Shown here one piece after another: positions 1 through 5,654 of a stretch of DNA of 5,654 nucleotides. The stretch is taken from assembly GCA_003232175.1 (NCBI GenBank), contig QILX01000303.1, forward strand, positions 1 to 5,654. Direction: 5' to 3'. Numbering within the stretch: the first letter of the stretch is position 1; every line of letters begins with the position of its first letter. The notes beneath the pieces are model-generated. The model was not told where the DNA came from, ran no database searches, and saw nothing but the letters and a program-made list of their open reading frames with translations. A program made the translations under genes and the position numbers. The DNA is from Hyphomicrobiales bacterium (GTDB lineage Bacteria > Pseudomonadota > Alphaproteobacteria > Rhizobiales > SZUA-8).

Positions 1-682
1 CAAAAGACGGCGGCGCCTGGCTGGTGACCGCCTATATGCGGGAGAAAGATTCAAGCCGCACCGCGCCATTGCTCGACCAACTGGACAAAAATCTGGATGT
101 CGTCCGGCAGGCGGCGCCTGGATTGAGCATCGATATAACCGGCGCGGTGGCGATGACTGACAGATCGAGCAACAAGCTGATCTGGAGCCTTAACATCTCC
201 CTTGTCGCCGCCATCGCCGTAACCATGATCCTCATCGGCCTGACGTTCCGGTCGGTTCTGCTGGGCGCGCTGGCTGCTATCCCGAATTTCCTCCCACTCG
301 CCGCCGCTGGCAGTTTTTTATATATCACCGGCGAAGGGTTGCAGATCACTTCGGTGGTGGCGCTCACCGTAGCTTTCGGCATTGCTGTCGACGATACTAT
401 TCTCTGCTGCACGATTGGCGGCGGCGACAAGACGGCGAAACCATTGAGCAAAGCGTGTTGAATACCTTAACCCGCGTTGGCCCCGTTCTGATCGCCACGA
501 CCATCATCCTCACCTTCGGATTTGCCACCACGGCGGCAAGCACAATGCCGATTGTGCGGACATTCGGGGTGATATGCGTGCTGACCATCGCGGTGGCACT
601 GATCGCCGACCTTTATCTTATGCCGGCCTTGCTTGTTTTGTTTGGCCGGCACCTGAAAAAACCTGCATTGGAGACCAAATGA
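1..682 (+). pseudogene. MMPL/RND-family (HAE3-like) exporter, C-terminal part, frameshifted
   Basis: Inner-membrane transporter of the RND/MMPL superfamily, whose members use the proton gradient to move lipids, hopanoids or other hydrophobic compounds. The gene is open to the left edge (from base 3, in frame 3). The visible part holds the end of the second periplasmic loop and then five hydrophobic segments, at about 180-248, 255-315, 342-401, 485-538 and 563-645, matching TM8-12 of the family. The third carries the signature GIAVDDTI, whose acidic pair is the expected proton relay. Directly after that motif the frame changes: frame 3 would run on to a stop at 461 with an unrelated tail, while frame 2 from about 404 reads LLHDWRRRQDGETIEQSVLN and then family-like helices to the TGA at 680-682. 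One missing base (or two extra) at about 400-404 explains this. It could be a genuine disabling mutation or a sequence error. The substrate cannot be told. The stop overlaps the next gene's start. Confidence 0.8.
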
Positions 683-1233
683 AAATCAGGACCGCTCTAG
701 GTTTCGTCACCCTTGCAGGGGTTTCCCTGATGCTGGCCATCGCTCCGGCCCAGGCCGTTACTGAAACATCGGTGCTGCGTATGCTTAAATCGCCAAAAAT
801 CAGCGATAAGACCCTGGGCTCCCTCATGGGCAATTGGCGCGGGCGCGGCAAACTTCGTACCGGCTCGAACGAAAAACCTGAAACCACCCAATGCCGGTTT
901 AACAACAAATGGACCGCGAATGGAAAACTGGCCCATTTGCGCCTGTCCTGTCGCGGCACCGATGCCAAGTTTAACGCTGAAGGCTATCTGGGCCGCAGCG
1001 GTAATGAATATCGCGGCGCCTGGTCGACCTCCACCGGTCGCGACGCCTTCATGACCGGCCGCCGTTCCGGCTCCGGCCTGCGCCTGACCCTTACCAATTC
1101 CCGTAGTCCTGGCGCAGCCAAATCAACTCTCACATTGCGCGTGTCAGGCCGGCGCATAGTTGCGAGACTGACTGCCCGCGATCCCGATACCGGCAGGACC
1201 TTCACCGCATTTTCAACAACGCTTAAACGCTAA
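679..1233 (+). CDS. Secreted protein of unrecognised family (184 aa)
   Basis: The ATG at 679 is chosen because it overlaps the exporter's TGA (ATGA), has GGAG five bases upstream, and opens a clear signal peptide: K2 and R4, a hydrophobic core at about 6-22, and cleavage most likely after the A-Q-A ending at residue 26. The reading frame is open further upstream (from 574), but that stretch is a shadow of the exporter. The mature protein of about 158 residues is basic and rich in Gly, Arg, Ser and Thr, with alternating beta-type patterns: GNWRGRGKLRTG around residues 51-62, two cysteines (C72, C91) that could form a disulfide in the periplasm, and repeated strand-like segments to the C-terminus. 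The G-x-W-x-G-x-G opening followed by a C-R motif resembles small uncharacterised exported proteins I associate with Alphaproteobacteria, but I cannot name the family. Its coupling to the exporter suggests, without proving, a shared envelope function such as a periplasmic partner. Confidence 0.85.
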   Translation: MKIRTALGFVTLAGVSLMLAIAPAQAVTETSVLRMLKSPKISDKTLGSLMGNWRGRGKLRTGSNEKPETTQCRFNNKWTANGKLAHLRLSCRGTDAKFNAEGYLGRSGNEYRGAWSTSTGRDAFMTGRRSGSGLRLTLTNSRSPGAAKSTLTLRVSGRRIVARLTARDPDTGRTFTAFSTTLKR

Positions 1234-1254
1234 AACCCAAGGTTGCTAAAACCC
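1229..1254 (+). repeat. Short direct repeat spanning the end of the secreted-protein gene
   Basis: GCTAAAACCC occurs at 1229-1238 and again at 1245-1254, a 16-base period. The first copy includes the TAA stop codon of the secreted-protein gene (1231-1233). It may be a chance or slippage duplication; I see no hairpin or T-run that would make it a terminator. Confidence 0.4.
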
Positions 1255-1318
1255 GTATTTACCAGAACGCCCCGCGACGCTTTGCATTCCCGTCTGTTGC
1301 ACCTTACATCTGGCTGCG

Positions 1319-2761
1319 ATGGCGGCAACAAACTTCAATTCCCTGGTCGAGAATGCACGGCTGACCGCGGCCAGCGTCACCGACTATGCGGTGTCGCGCC
1401 TTGGCGTTACCGGTCTCTCCCGGTCTGGCAAGACGGTGTTTATCACCGCGCTGGTTCATAATCTGCTCCATGGCGGGCGTTTGCCGATGTTCCGCCCCTT
1501 GGCCGAAGGCCGCATCACCAATAGCTATCTGGCGCCGCAACCTGACGATACCGTACCCCGGTTCGAATATGAGGCCCATATCGCGGCTCTGACCGGCGAG
1601 CGGGTCTGGCCCCAGAGCACCAAATCGATCAGCCAGCTGCGTCTGACCATGGAATTTATACCCACCGGCCTGATCTCCAGGATGACCGGTGCCGGGCGCC
1701 TGTCGATAGACATAATCGATTACCCGGGCGAATGGTTGCTGGATCTGCCGCTCCTGAACCTTGATTTTGCCAGCTGGTCAGCAAAAACACTCGATTTGAG
1801 CCGCCGCACGCCCCGCCAGCCGCTGGCCGGAAAATGGCACGAAACCGTCGCACGTCTGGACCCTTGCGGCCCGGCCCGTGAAACCGATGCCATCGCCGCC
1901 AGCACCACATTCACCAACTACCTGACCACCTGCCGCGACGAGCGGGTGTCCCTCTCCACCCTGCCGCCAGGACGGTTCCTGATGCCCGGGGACATGGAGG
2001 GCTCGCCGGCCCTGACGTTTTCCCCACTGGACCCGGCCAAGGGCCAGACCCCGGACCAGGCGTCCTTATGGGCGATGATGACGCGCCGCTACGAGGCCTA
2101 CAAAACTCACATCGTCCGACCATTTTTCCGCGACCATTTCGCCCGCCTCGACCGTCAGATTGTCCTTGTCGACGCCCTGGCGGCCATGAATGCCGGTGCT
2201 GACGCGGTGGCCGATCTGGAACTGGCACTTTGCGATATCCTGACAGCTTTCCGCCCCGGCAGCCGCTCGCTTTTTGCCCGAATCTTCCGGCCCCGCATTG
2301 ACCGGCTGCTGTTTGCCGCCACCAAGGCCGACCACCTGCACCAGTCAAACCATGACCGTCTGGAAGATATATTGCGGCTCTTGACCGAAAGTGCCTCCAC
2401 CAGGGCTGAATTTGCCGGGGCCGACATTTCCACCCTCGCCCTGGCCTCGGTCCGAGCAACCCGTGAGGCCCATGTAAAAAGGGGGCGAGAAGATCTCCCC
2501 GCCATTGTCGGCACCCCGGTTCGGGGCGAAAAAATTGGCGGCGAGGTCTTTGACGGCCATTCAGAGGCGGCGATTTTTCCCGGCGACCTGCCACTGGATG
2601 CAACCGCTTCCATCGATGAAAGCCGGTGGCAACAAGAAGCAACGCGCTTTGTGCGTTTTAAGCCGCCAAAACTTGAACCGGGTCCTGATGGCACTCCGGT
2701 GTTGCCTCATATCCGCCTTGACCGCGCACTGGACTTTCTTATCGGTGACAGGCTGGCATGA
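1319..2761 (+). CDS. ycjX: YcjX family (DUF463) Ras-like P-loop GTP-binding protein
   Basis: Member of the YcjX/DUF463 family of stress-associated P-loop NTPases; the family fold is Ras-like and binds guanine nucleotide, but its cellular job is poorly defined. Length (480 aa) is close to the E. coli protein (about 465). The N-terminus runs into the family signature RLGVTGLSRSGKT, with Walker A G32-x4-GKT39. A switch II-like D134-Y-P-G137-E-W follows, then the family's VLVDAL around residues 282-287, and TKAD at 335-338, which stands in for the NKxD guanine-specificity motif. No signal peptide or membrane segment is present, so it is cytoplasmic, probably acting at the membrane through YcjF. 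The ATG at 1319 is the only good start: the frame is open upstream to 1250 but offers no ATG, GTG or TTG. Ribosome-binding sequence before it is poor. It overlaps ycjF by ATGA, so the two are almost certainly co-translated. In E. coli the pair follows the psp operon and is induced with it; here no psp gene is in view. Confidence 0.95.
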   Translation: MAATNFNSLVENARLTAASVTDYAVSRLGVTGLSRSGKTVFITALVHNLLHGGRLPMFRPLAEGRITNSYLAPQPDDTVPRFEYEAHIAALTGERVWPQSTKSISQLRLTMEFIPTGLISRMTGAGRLSIDIIDYPGEWLLDLPLLNLDFASWSAKTLDLSRRTPRQPLAGKWHETVARLDPCGPARETDAIAASTTFTNYLTTCRDERVSLSTLPPGRFLMPGDMEGSPALTFSPLDPAKGQTPDQASLWAMMTRRYEAYKTHIVRPFFRDHFARLDRQIVLVDALAAMNAGADAVADLELALCDILTAFRPGSRSLFARIFRPRIDRLLFAATKADHLHQSNHDRLEDILRLLTESASTRAEFAGADISTLALASVRATREAHVKRGREDLPAIVGTPVRGEKIGGEVFDGHSEAAIFPGDLPLDATASIDESRWQQEATRFVRFKPPKLEPGPDGTPVLPHIRLDRALDFLIGDRLA

Positions 2762-3768
2762 ACAAAAAAACCAAAAACCGGGCGCCCGCCGCTTTTCGTC
2801 TTGAAAAATCGGGGAATATACAATTTAGCCATGAGCCGGAGTCCACAACGCCGGTTCTGGCGCCGCTGCCTCGCCCAAGCCGCGGATGGCCCTGGGGCAA
2901 GATACTTTTTGCCGCCCTGGGAGCGTTGCTGTCTTTCGCATTTTCTCTGTGGGCCTATGAGACCGTTCTGGCGCTGTTTGTCCGAAAAGACTGGCTTGGC
3001 TGGACTGCTGTTGGGCTTGCCGGCCTCGTCGCCGCCGCCTTTGTCGGCTGGTGGGGCCGGGAGCTGGCGGGCCTTTTTCGCCTTAAACGGCTAGGAAAAG
3101 TGCGCGATCTGGCCGCTCGTGCCGGCCAGAACAAAACCACGGCACTTCGCCTTTCAAACCAATTGGGCCGTCTTTATGCCAGCCGCCCCGAACTTATTGA
3201 TGCTGTGACCGAACTGGCCCGTCACCGAACCGAAGTCATCGACGCCGCCGATCGCATCGCCCTCACCGAACGTGTTTTGATGACGCCCCTGGATGCCCGG
3301 GCAAGGCGACTGGTGGCTGACACGGTCAAACGCGTATCCCTTGTCACCGCCGTGAGCCCCGCCGCCCTGATCGACCTTGGTTTTGTCGCCTACTCCCATC
3401 TGGTTCTGATCCGCCGGCTTGCCGAGCTTTATGGCGGCCGGCCGGGCATATTTGCCACAATGCGCCTTTCGCGTCTGGTGGTCACCCATCTGGCCATCAC
3501 CGGCGGCATGGCGCTGGGCGACGGACTGGTCCAGCAACTGCTCGGCCACAGCCTTGCCGCCAAACTGTCGGCGCGCCTGGGTGAAGGGGTGTTCAATGGT
3601 ATTCTCGCCGCCCGCGTCGGCGTGGCAGCCATCGAGGTCTGCCGCCCGATGCCATTCGCCGCCCTGCCCCGCCCGACACTGGCCGAGCTTGCCACAACGC
3701 TCACCATCGGCGCTGGAGTGGTCGGCAATAATCCGCAAACTTCACCCCCCCGGAGCGCGAAATCCTGA
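2758..3768 (+). CDS. ycjF: YcjF family (DUF697/TIGR01620) inner-membrane protein
   Basis: Membrane partner of YcjX. The 336 residues compare with about 350 in E. coli YcjF. The layout fits the family: a charged, Pro-rich cytoplasmic N-terminus (1-46), two hydrophobic helices at about 48-75 and 79-99 separated by a short RKD-containing loop, a basic stretch (RLKRLGKVRDLAARA) after the second helix, a helical charged middle, and the DUF697 signature from about 196 (TAVSPAALIDLGF, then LIRRLAELYGGRPG). The Gly/Ala-rich C-terminal part, with GGMALGDGL and then LSARLGEGVFNGILAARVG, is also family-like. The start is fixed by the ATGA overlap with ycjX. The last dozen or so residues after the family core are not conserved-looking and include a run of seven C at 3744-3751, a spot where an indel would alter only the tail. 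Its function is not established in the family; the paired arrangement supports a YcjX-YcjF membrane complex in envelope stress. Confidence 0.93.
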   Translation: MNKKTKNRAPAAFRLEKSGNIQFSHEPESTTPVLAPLPRPSRGWPWGKILFAALGALLSFAFSLWAYETVLALFVRKDWLGWTAVGLAGLVAAAFVGWWGRELAGLFRLKRLGKVRDLAARAGQNKTTALRLSNQLGRLYASRPELIDAVTELARHRTEVIDAADRIALTERVLMTPLDARARRLVADTVKRVSLVTAVSPAALIDLGFVAYSHLVLIRRLAELYGGRPGIFATMRLSRLVVTHLAITGGMALGDGLVQQLLGHSLAAKLSARLGEGVFNGILAARVGVAAIEVCRPMPFAALPRPTLAELATTLTIGAGVVGNNPQTSPPRSAKS

Positions 3769-3870
3769 TGCATTCATAAAAGTAGCGCGCTGTGTGCTGG
3801 ATTCCGGAAATAAATTATACAAAACAACGGCTTGAAGAAATTTCGCAACTCATTTTGATCGTAACAAGAC

Positions 3871-4263
3871 TTAGAGTATGCCGTTGGCCCTTTGCAATTC
3901 GCGAACATAGGTGATGATATCTTTTTTGCCCTGTTCGTCGATCTCAGGCCGCCTCGGCATATTACCAAATCGCCAATGGTGCCGGCGGACCCCAAGCTGC
4001 ATGGCGGACAAAAACGCCGCATCACTGTGGTGTCCGGGCTGATATATCTGAAGAATAAGGGATGGCCCGCGCCGGGAGCCAGCGGCGTTGGTGCCATGAC
4101 AGACGGCACAACTCTGGCTGAACAAGGCTTCGCCGGCCTTTGCAGAGGATGATAGCACCGGCACAGTAACCGAGACCACGTTGGTCCTGCCCGACTGTGC
4201 CCGCCAGATCGTCCCGCCCGCAAAAAGGACCACGACAATTATTACACCAATCCAAAATTTCAT
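3871..4263 (-). CDS. Membrane-anchored or periplasmic monoheme cytochrome c (130 aa)
   Basis: Class I-type cytochrome c, an electron carrier in the periplasm. The N-terminus has one hydrophobic helix (about residues 4-20) after MKFW, acting as signal or uncleaved anchor. The single heme-attachment site is CAVCH at 52-56, preceded by the typical KAGEALFSQS; the distal ligand is most likely M102 in FGNMP. The C-terminal helix is the family-like KKDIITYVRELQRANGIL. Between them lie GHHSD (77-81) and RRHHW (93-97), two paired-histidine motifs that I recall as recurrent in a group of small proteobacterial cytochromes; whether they bind metal is unknown. The ATG at 4263 is chosen, with a weak GAG five bases upstream; a TTG at 4275 would add four residues. 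The gene converges with ycjF across about 100 bases and diverges from the GST gene, so it is probably a single-gene unit. Its redox partner cannot be inferred from this window. Confidence 0.92.
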   Translation of the reverse strand: MKFWIGVIIVVVLFAGGTIWRAQSGRTNVVSVTVPVLSSSAKAGEALFSQSCAVCHGTNAAGSRRGPSLILQIYQPGHHSDAAFLSAMQLGVRRHHWRFGNMPRRPEIDEQGKKDIITYVRELQRANGIL

Positions 4264-4488
4264 AAGCACTCGCAAAGCTGAAATTGATTTGAAGCATTGT
4301 GGTGCGCCAGATCGACACCTGAACCGATGCCAGATATGGCCAAAGCTACCCTTGCCTTCAGTGACCCTAGGGCCGGCAATATATGTGCCCCGCAGAATGC
4401 GCGCGCCAGGCTAGGGCAGGTAGCGGGTCATGAATGTCTTTGAATTGAATCATAGTCTGACAGTCCTGAATTCCAATCCTGGCCTTTG

Positions 4489-4506
4489 CTGACATAACGG
4501 TGTCAG
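4489..4506. promoter_or_regulatory. Perfect inverted repeat CTGACA-N6-TGTCAG, possible operator
   Basis: CTGACA at 4489-4494 and TGTCAG at 4501-4506 are exact reverse complements separated by TAACGG. The site lies about 85 bases before the GST start and just upstream of the TATATA at 4518-4523, a position where a dimeric repressor or activator could bind. A lone extra CTGACA half-site occurs at 4457-4462. There is no T-run, so a terminator is unlikely. Its regulatory role is inference from symmetry and position only. Confidence 0.35.
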
Positions 4507-4578
4507 GACGACGATCCTATATAGACCGCACCACAAAGATTTGCAGCGCCAAAAACCGTAGGCCATCAAAATTACCCT

Positions 4579-4583
4579 GAGGA
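4579..4583 (+). promoter_or_regulatory. Ribosome binding site of the GST gene
   Basis: GAGGA ends eight bases before the ATG at 4592, a good Shine-Dalgarno match at normal spacing, and it fixes the GST start. Confidence 0.75.
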
Positions 4584-4591
4584 CATATTCC

Positions 4592-5206
4592 ATGTATACA
4601 CTTTATCACCACCCTTATTCTCAACACTGCCGACGCGTTGTTTCCTTATTTGAAGCGGCGGATATACCCTACCAATTGCACCACGTCGATCTGGGCAAAG
4701 GCGGGCATATGGCGCCTCAATACCTCGATATAAACCCAAATCATCAGGTTCCGACCCTGGTTGAGGGTGATCTCAAGATCCACGAATCCAACGCCATCCT
4801 GAGGTATTTGTGCCTCCGCCATGGACTGACCGATTGGTACCCCGAAAATATCGCCCAGCGCGCCATGATTGAACAATGGCTGGACTGGAACCAGTCGCGC
4901 CTGAGCCCTCATGTGATCGGTGTCGTTTTCAACACGGTGTTTGCCGGCGACAGAGGCGATGCGAGTGCGATTCAACGCGGCCAAAAAGGGCTGGATGACG
5001 TATTGCCGGTTCTTGAAACCGGCCTGGCGAAAGACCTCTATCTGGCTGGCCCGGAGCCAACCATCGCCGATCTTTCAGTGGCGTCCAATATATTCCACCT
5101 CAGTCTTGCCAAAGCCGATCCGCAAACGCCGAACATCCTGGCATGGTTTGAACGCATCAGCGCCCTTGAAGCCTTCCAGAAATCCTTGCCGCCACCGCCG
5201 GCTTAG
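4592..5206 (+). CDS. Glutathione S-transferase family protein (204 aa)
   Basis: Cytosolic enzyme of the GST superfamily, expected to conjugate glutathione to electrophiles or to act in a related thiol reaction; the substrate is unknown. The full two-domain length is present. The thioredoxin-like N-terminal domain (about 1-75) begins MYTLYHHPYSQHCRR, giving S10 as the likely catalytic residue of theta/beta-like bacterial GSTs, with C13 nearby as an alternative. The cis-proline is P54 in HQVPTL and the glutathione-binding pair is E65-S66 in HESNAILRYL. The all-helical C-terminal domain carries the N-capping box T157-I-A-D160. It has its own good ribosome binding site and a long leader region, so it is likely transcribed alone. 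It converges on the reductase gene with only 16 bases between the two stop codons. The subclass is not certain. Confidence 0.94.
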   Translation: MYTLYHHPYSQHCRRVVSLFEAADIPYQLHHVDLGKGGHMAPQYLDINPNHQVPTLVEGDLKIHESNAILRYLCLRHGLTDWYPENIAQRAMIEQWLDWNQSRLSPHVIGVVFNTVFAGDRGDASAIQRGQKGLDDVLPVLETGLAKDLYLAGPEPTIADLSVASNIFHLSLAKADPQTPNILAWFERISALEAFQKSLPPPPA

Positions 5207-5222
5207 ACTGATATTCGGGCAA

Positions 5223-5654
5223 TCAGGAAATGCCGAGTTTTTTGTGGATGGCGGTACTGGACGTCGTGTACTGAAATACCAGCTTTTCTTCCGGATGCAC
5301 GATTCCGTGGGCAGCATGGGCCATCAGCGCCGCTTCATGGAAGCCCGATAAAATGAGCTTCAGCTTGCCCGGATAGGTGTTGATATCGCCAATGGCAAAA
5401 AGCCCCGGCGTTGAGGTTTCAAATTTGACCGTATCGACCGGGATCTGGTTTTCCTCCAGATTGAGCCCCCATGTTGCAACCGGGCCAAGCTTCATCGTCA
5501 GCCCGAAAAACGGCAGCAGGGTATCGCAGGTGATTTCAAATTCGCCATCGGCATTCTTAGCTGAAACGCTTTGAAGCTGGCCGTCATCGCCGTTCAATCC
5601 GGTCATCTGCCCGAGTTTAAATACGATGTCGCCGGCATCCACCATCGCCATGAC
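5223..5654 (-). CDS. Ferredoxin/flavodoxin-NADP(+) reductase, thioredoxin-reductase-like type, C-terminal part
   Basis: FAD enzyme passing electrons between NADPH and ferredoxin or flavodoxin (type 2, TrxR-like, as in Bacillus YumC). The gene runs off the right edge; the last 143 residues are seen, of about 340 expected. They cover the end of the NADPH domain (the ITCDTLLPFFG segment, with the GLTMKLGPVATWGL that follows it in the family) and the returning FAD domain with the flavin-binding T-x4-F-A-x-G-D motif (TSTPGLFAIGDINTYPG), then KLKLILSGFHEAALMAHAAH. The C-terminal extension VFQYTTSSTAIHKKLG is diagnostic for this type over plain thioredoxin reductase. No redox-active CxxC is seen in the visible part, though in TrxR that would lie upstream of it. 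The start and N-terminal dinucleotide-binding motifs are outside the window. It converges with the GST gene. Confidence 0.94.
   Translation of the reverse strand, partial: VMAMVDAGDIVFKLGQMTGLNGDDGQLQSVSAKNADGEFEITCDTLLPFFGLTMKLGPVATWGLNLEENQIPVDTVKFETSTPGLFAIGDINTYPGKLKLILSGFHEAALMAHAAHGIVHPEEKLVFQYTTSSTAIHKKLGIS

Larger units (their letters stand above)
4264..4591. other. Divergent intergenic region between cytochrome c and GST genes
   Basis: About 330 bases with no convincing gene; a 77-codon plus-strand frame entering from the cytochrome gene (4181-4414) has no family resemblance and is judged antisense noise. Both flanking genes are transcribed away from it, so it must hold promoters for each. 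It is less GC-rich at its right end. I see an 8-base palindrome CCCTAGGG at about 4366-4373, a TATATA at 4518-4523 that could be a -10 element for the GST gene (no good -35 at the right spacing), and the inverted repeat listed separately. No tRNA or riboswitch fold is recognised. Confidence 0.6.

Noticed and set aside
396..412. Programmed ribosomal frameshift in the exporter
   Set aside because: No slippery heptamer and no evident downstream pseudoknot; a mutation or sequence error explains it more simply.
32..451. Minus-strand frame of 139 codons opposite the exporter
   Set aside because: Opposite strand of a recognisable RND/MMPL transmembrane region; no independent family features.
574..678. 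Upstream extension of the secreted-protein frame
   Set aside because: It overlaps the exporter C-terminus in another frame and would bury the signal peptide; the ATG at 679 has a ribosome binding site and a signal sequence.
1911..2642. Long minus-strand frame of 243 codons opposite ycjX
   Set aside because: It lies wholly antisense to a gene with clear GTPase motifs and reads as low-complexity Gly/Arg/Pro-rich sequence typical of GC-rich shadows.
3154..3738. Minus-strand frame of 194 codons opposite ycjF
   Set aside because: Antisense to the conserved DUF697 region; its composition (many Gly, Gln and His, no domain pattern) is that of a shadow.
3769..3870. Possible bidirectional terminator between the convergent ycjF and cytochrome genes
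   Set aside because: Only short palindromes (TTCCGGAA, GAAATTTC) are present, with no GC-rich stem followed by a T-run on either strand.
4181..4414. Plus-strand frame of 77 codons in the cytochrome/GST gap
   Set aside because: It begins antisense to the cytochrome N-terminus, has no visible ribosome binding site, and shows no domain-like pattern.
5207..5222. Terminator between the convergent GST and reductase genes
   Set aside because: The gap is only 16 bases and I see no stem-loop in it; any terminator would have to lie within the coding ends.

Overview
The window looks like a piece of an alphaproteobacterial chromosome. It is moderately GC-rich, its genes are tightly packed with ATGA stop/start overlaps, and it combines a YcjX/YcjF pair, a small diheme-free c-type cytochrome, a theta-like GST and a thioredoxin-reductase-like ferredoxin-NADP reductase. 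The class assignment is an inference from gene content and protein style; no rRNA or other phylogenetic marker is present. I see no tRNA, rRNA, CRISPR array, insertion sequence, integrase or phage gene, so this is ordinary core or near-core sequence rather than an island.

Left part, plus strand (1-1233): the C-terminal half of an MMPL/RND-type (HAE3-like) exporter enters from the left edge. Its reading frame breaks at about 400-404, inside the conserved transmembrane helix carrying the DDT motif, and resumes one frame back to the family-like C-terminus at 682. Its stop overlaps (ATGA) the start of a small secreted protein of unrecognised family (679-1233), which implies translational coupling and perhaps a shared envelope role.

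Middle part, plus strand (1319-3768): after an 85-base gap come ycjX (Ras-like P-loop GTPase, DUF463) and ycjF (DUF697 membrane protein), again joined by an ATGA overlap. In Escherichia coli this pair belongs to the phage-shock (Psp) regulon; no pspA or pspF lies in this window.

Right part (3871-5654): on the minus strand, convergent with ycjF, is a membrane-anchored or secreted monoheme cytochrome c. A divergent intergenic region of about 330 bases follows, holding a short perfect inverted repeat. Then comes a plus-strand glutathione S-transferase and, 16 bases beyond it and convergent, the C-terminal 143 residues of a ferredoxin/flavodoxin-NADP reductase whose N-terminal part lies beyond the right edge.

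No clearly novel system is visible. The points most worth checking are the exporter frameshift, the uncharacterised secreted protein coupled to the exporter, and the ycjXF pair next to them.
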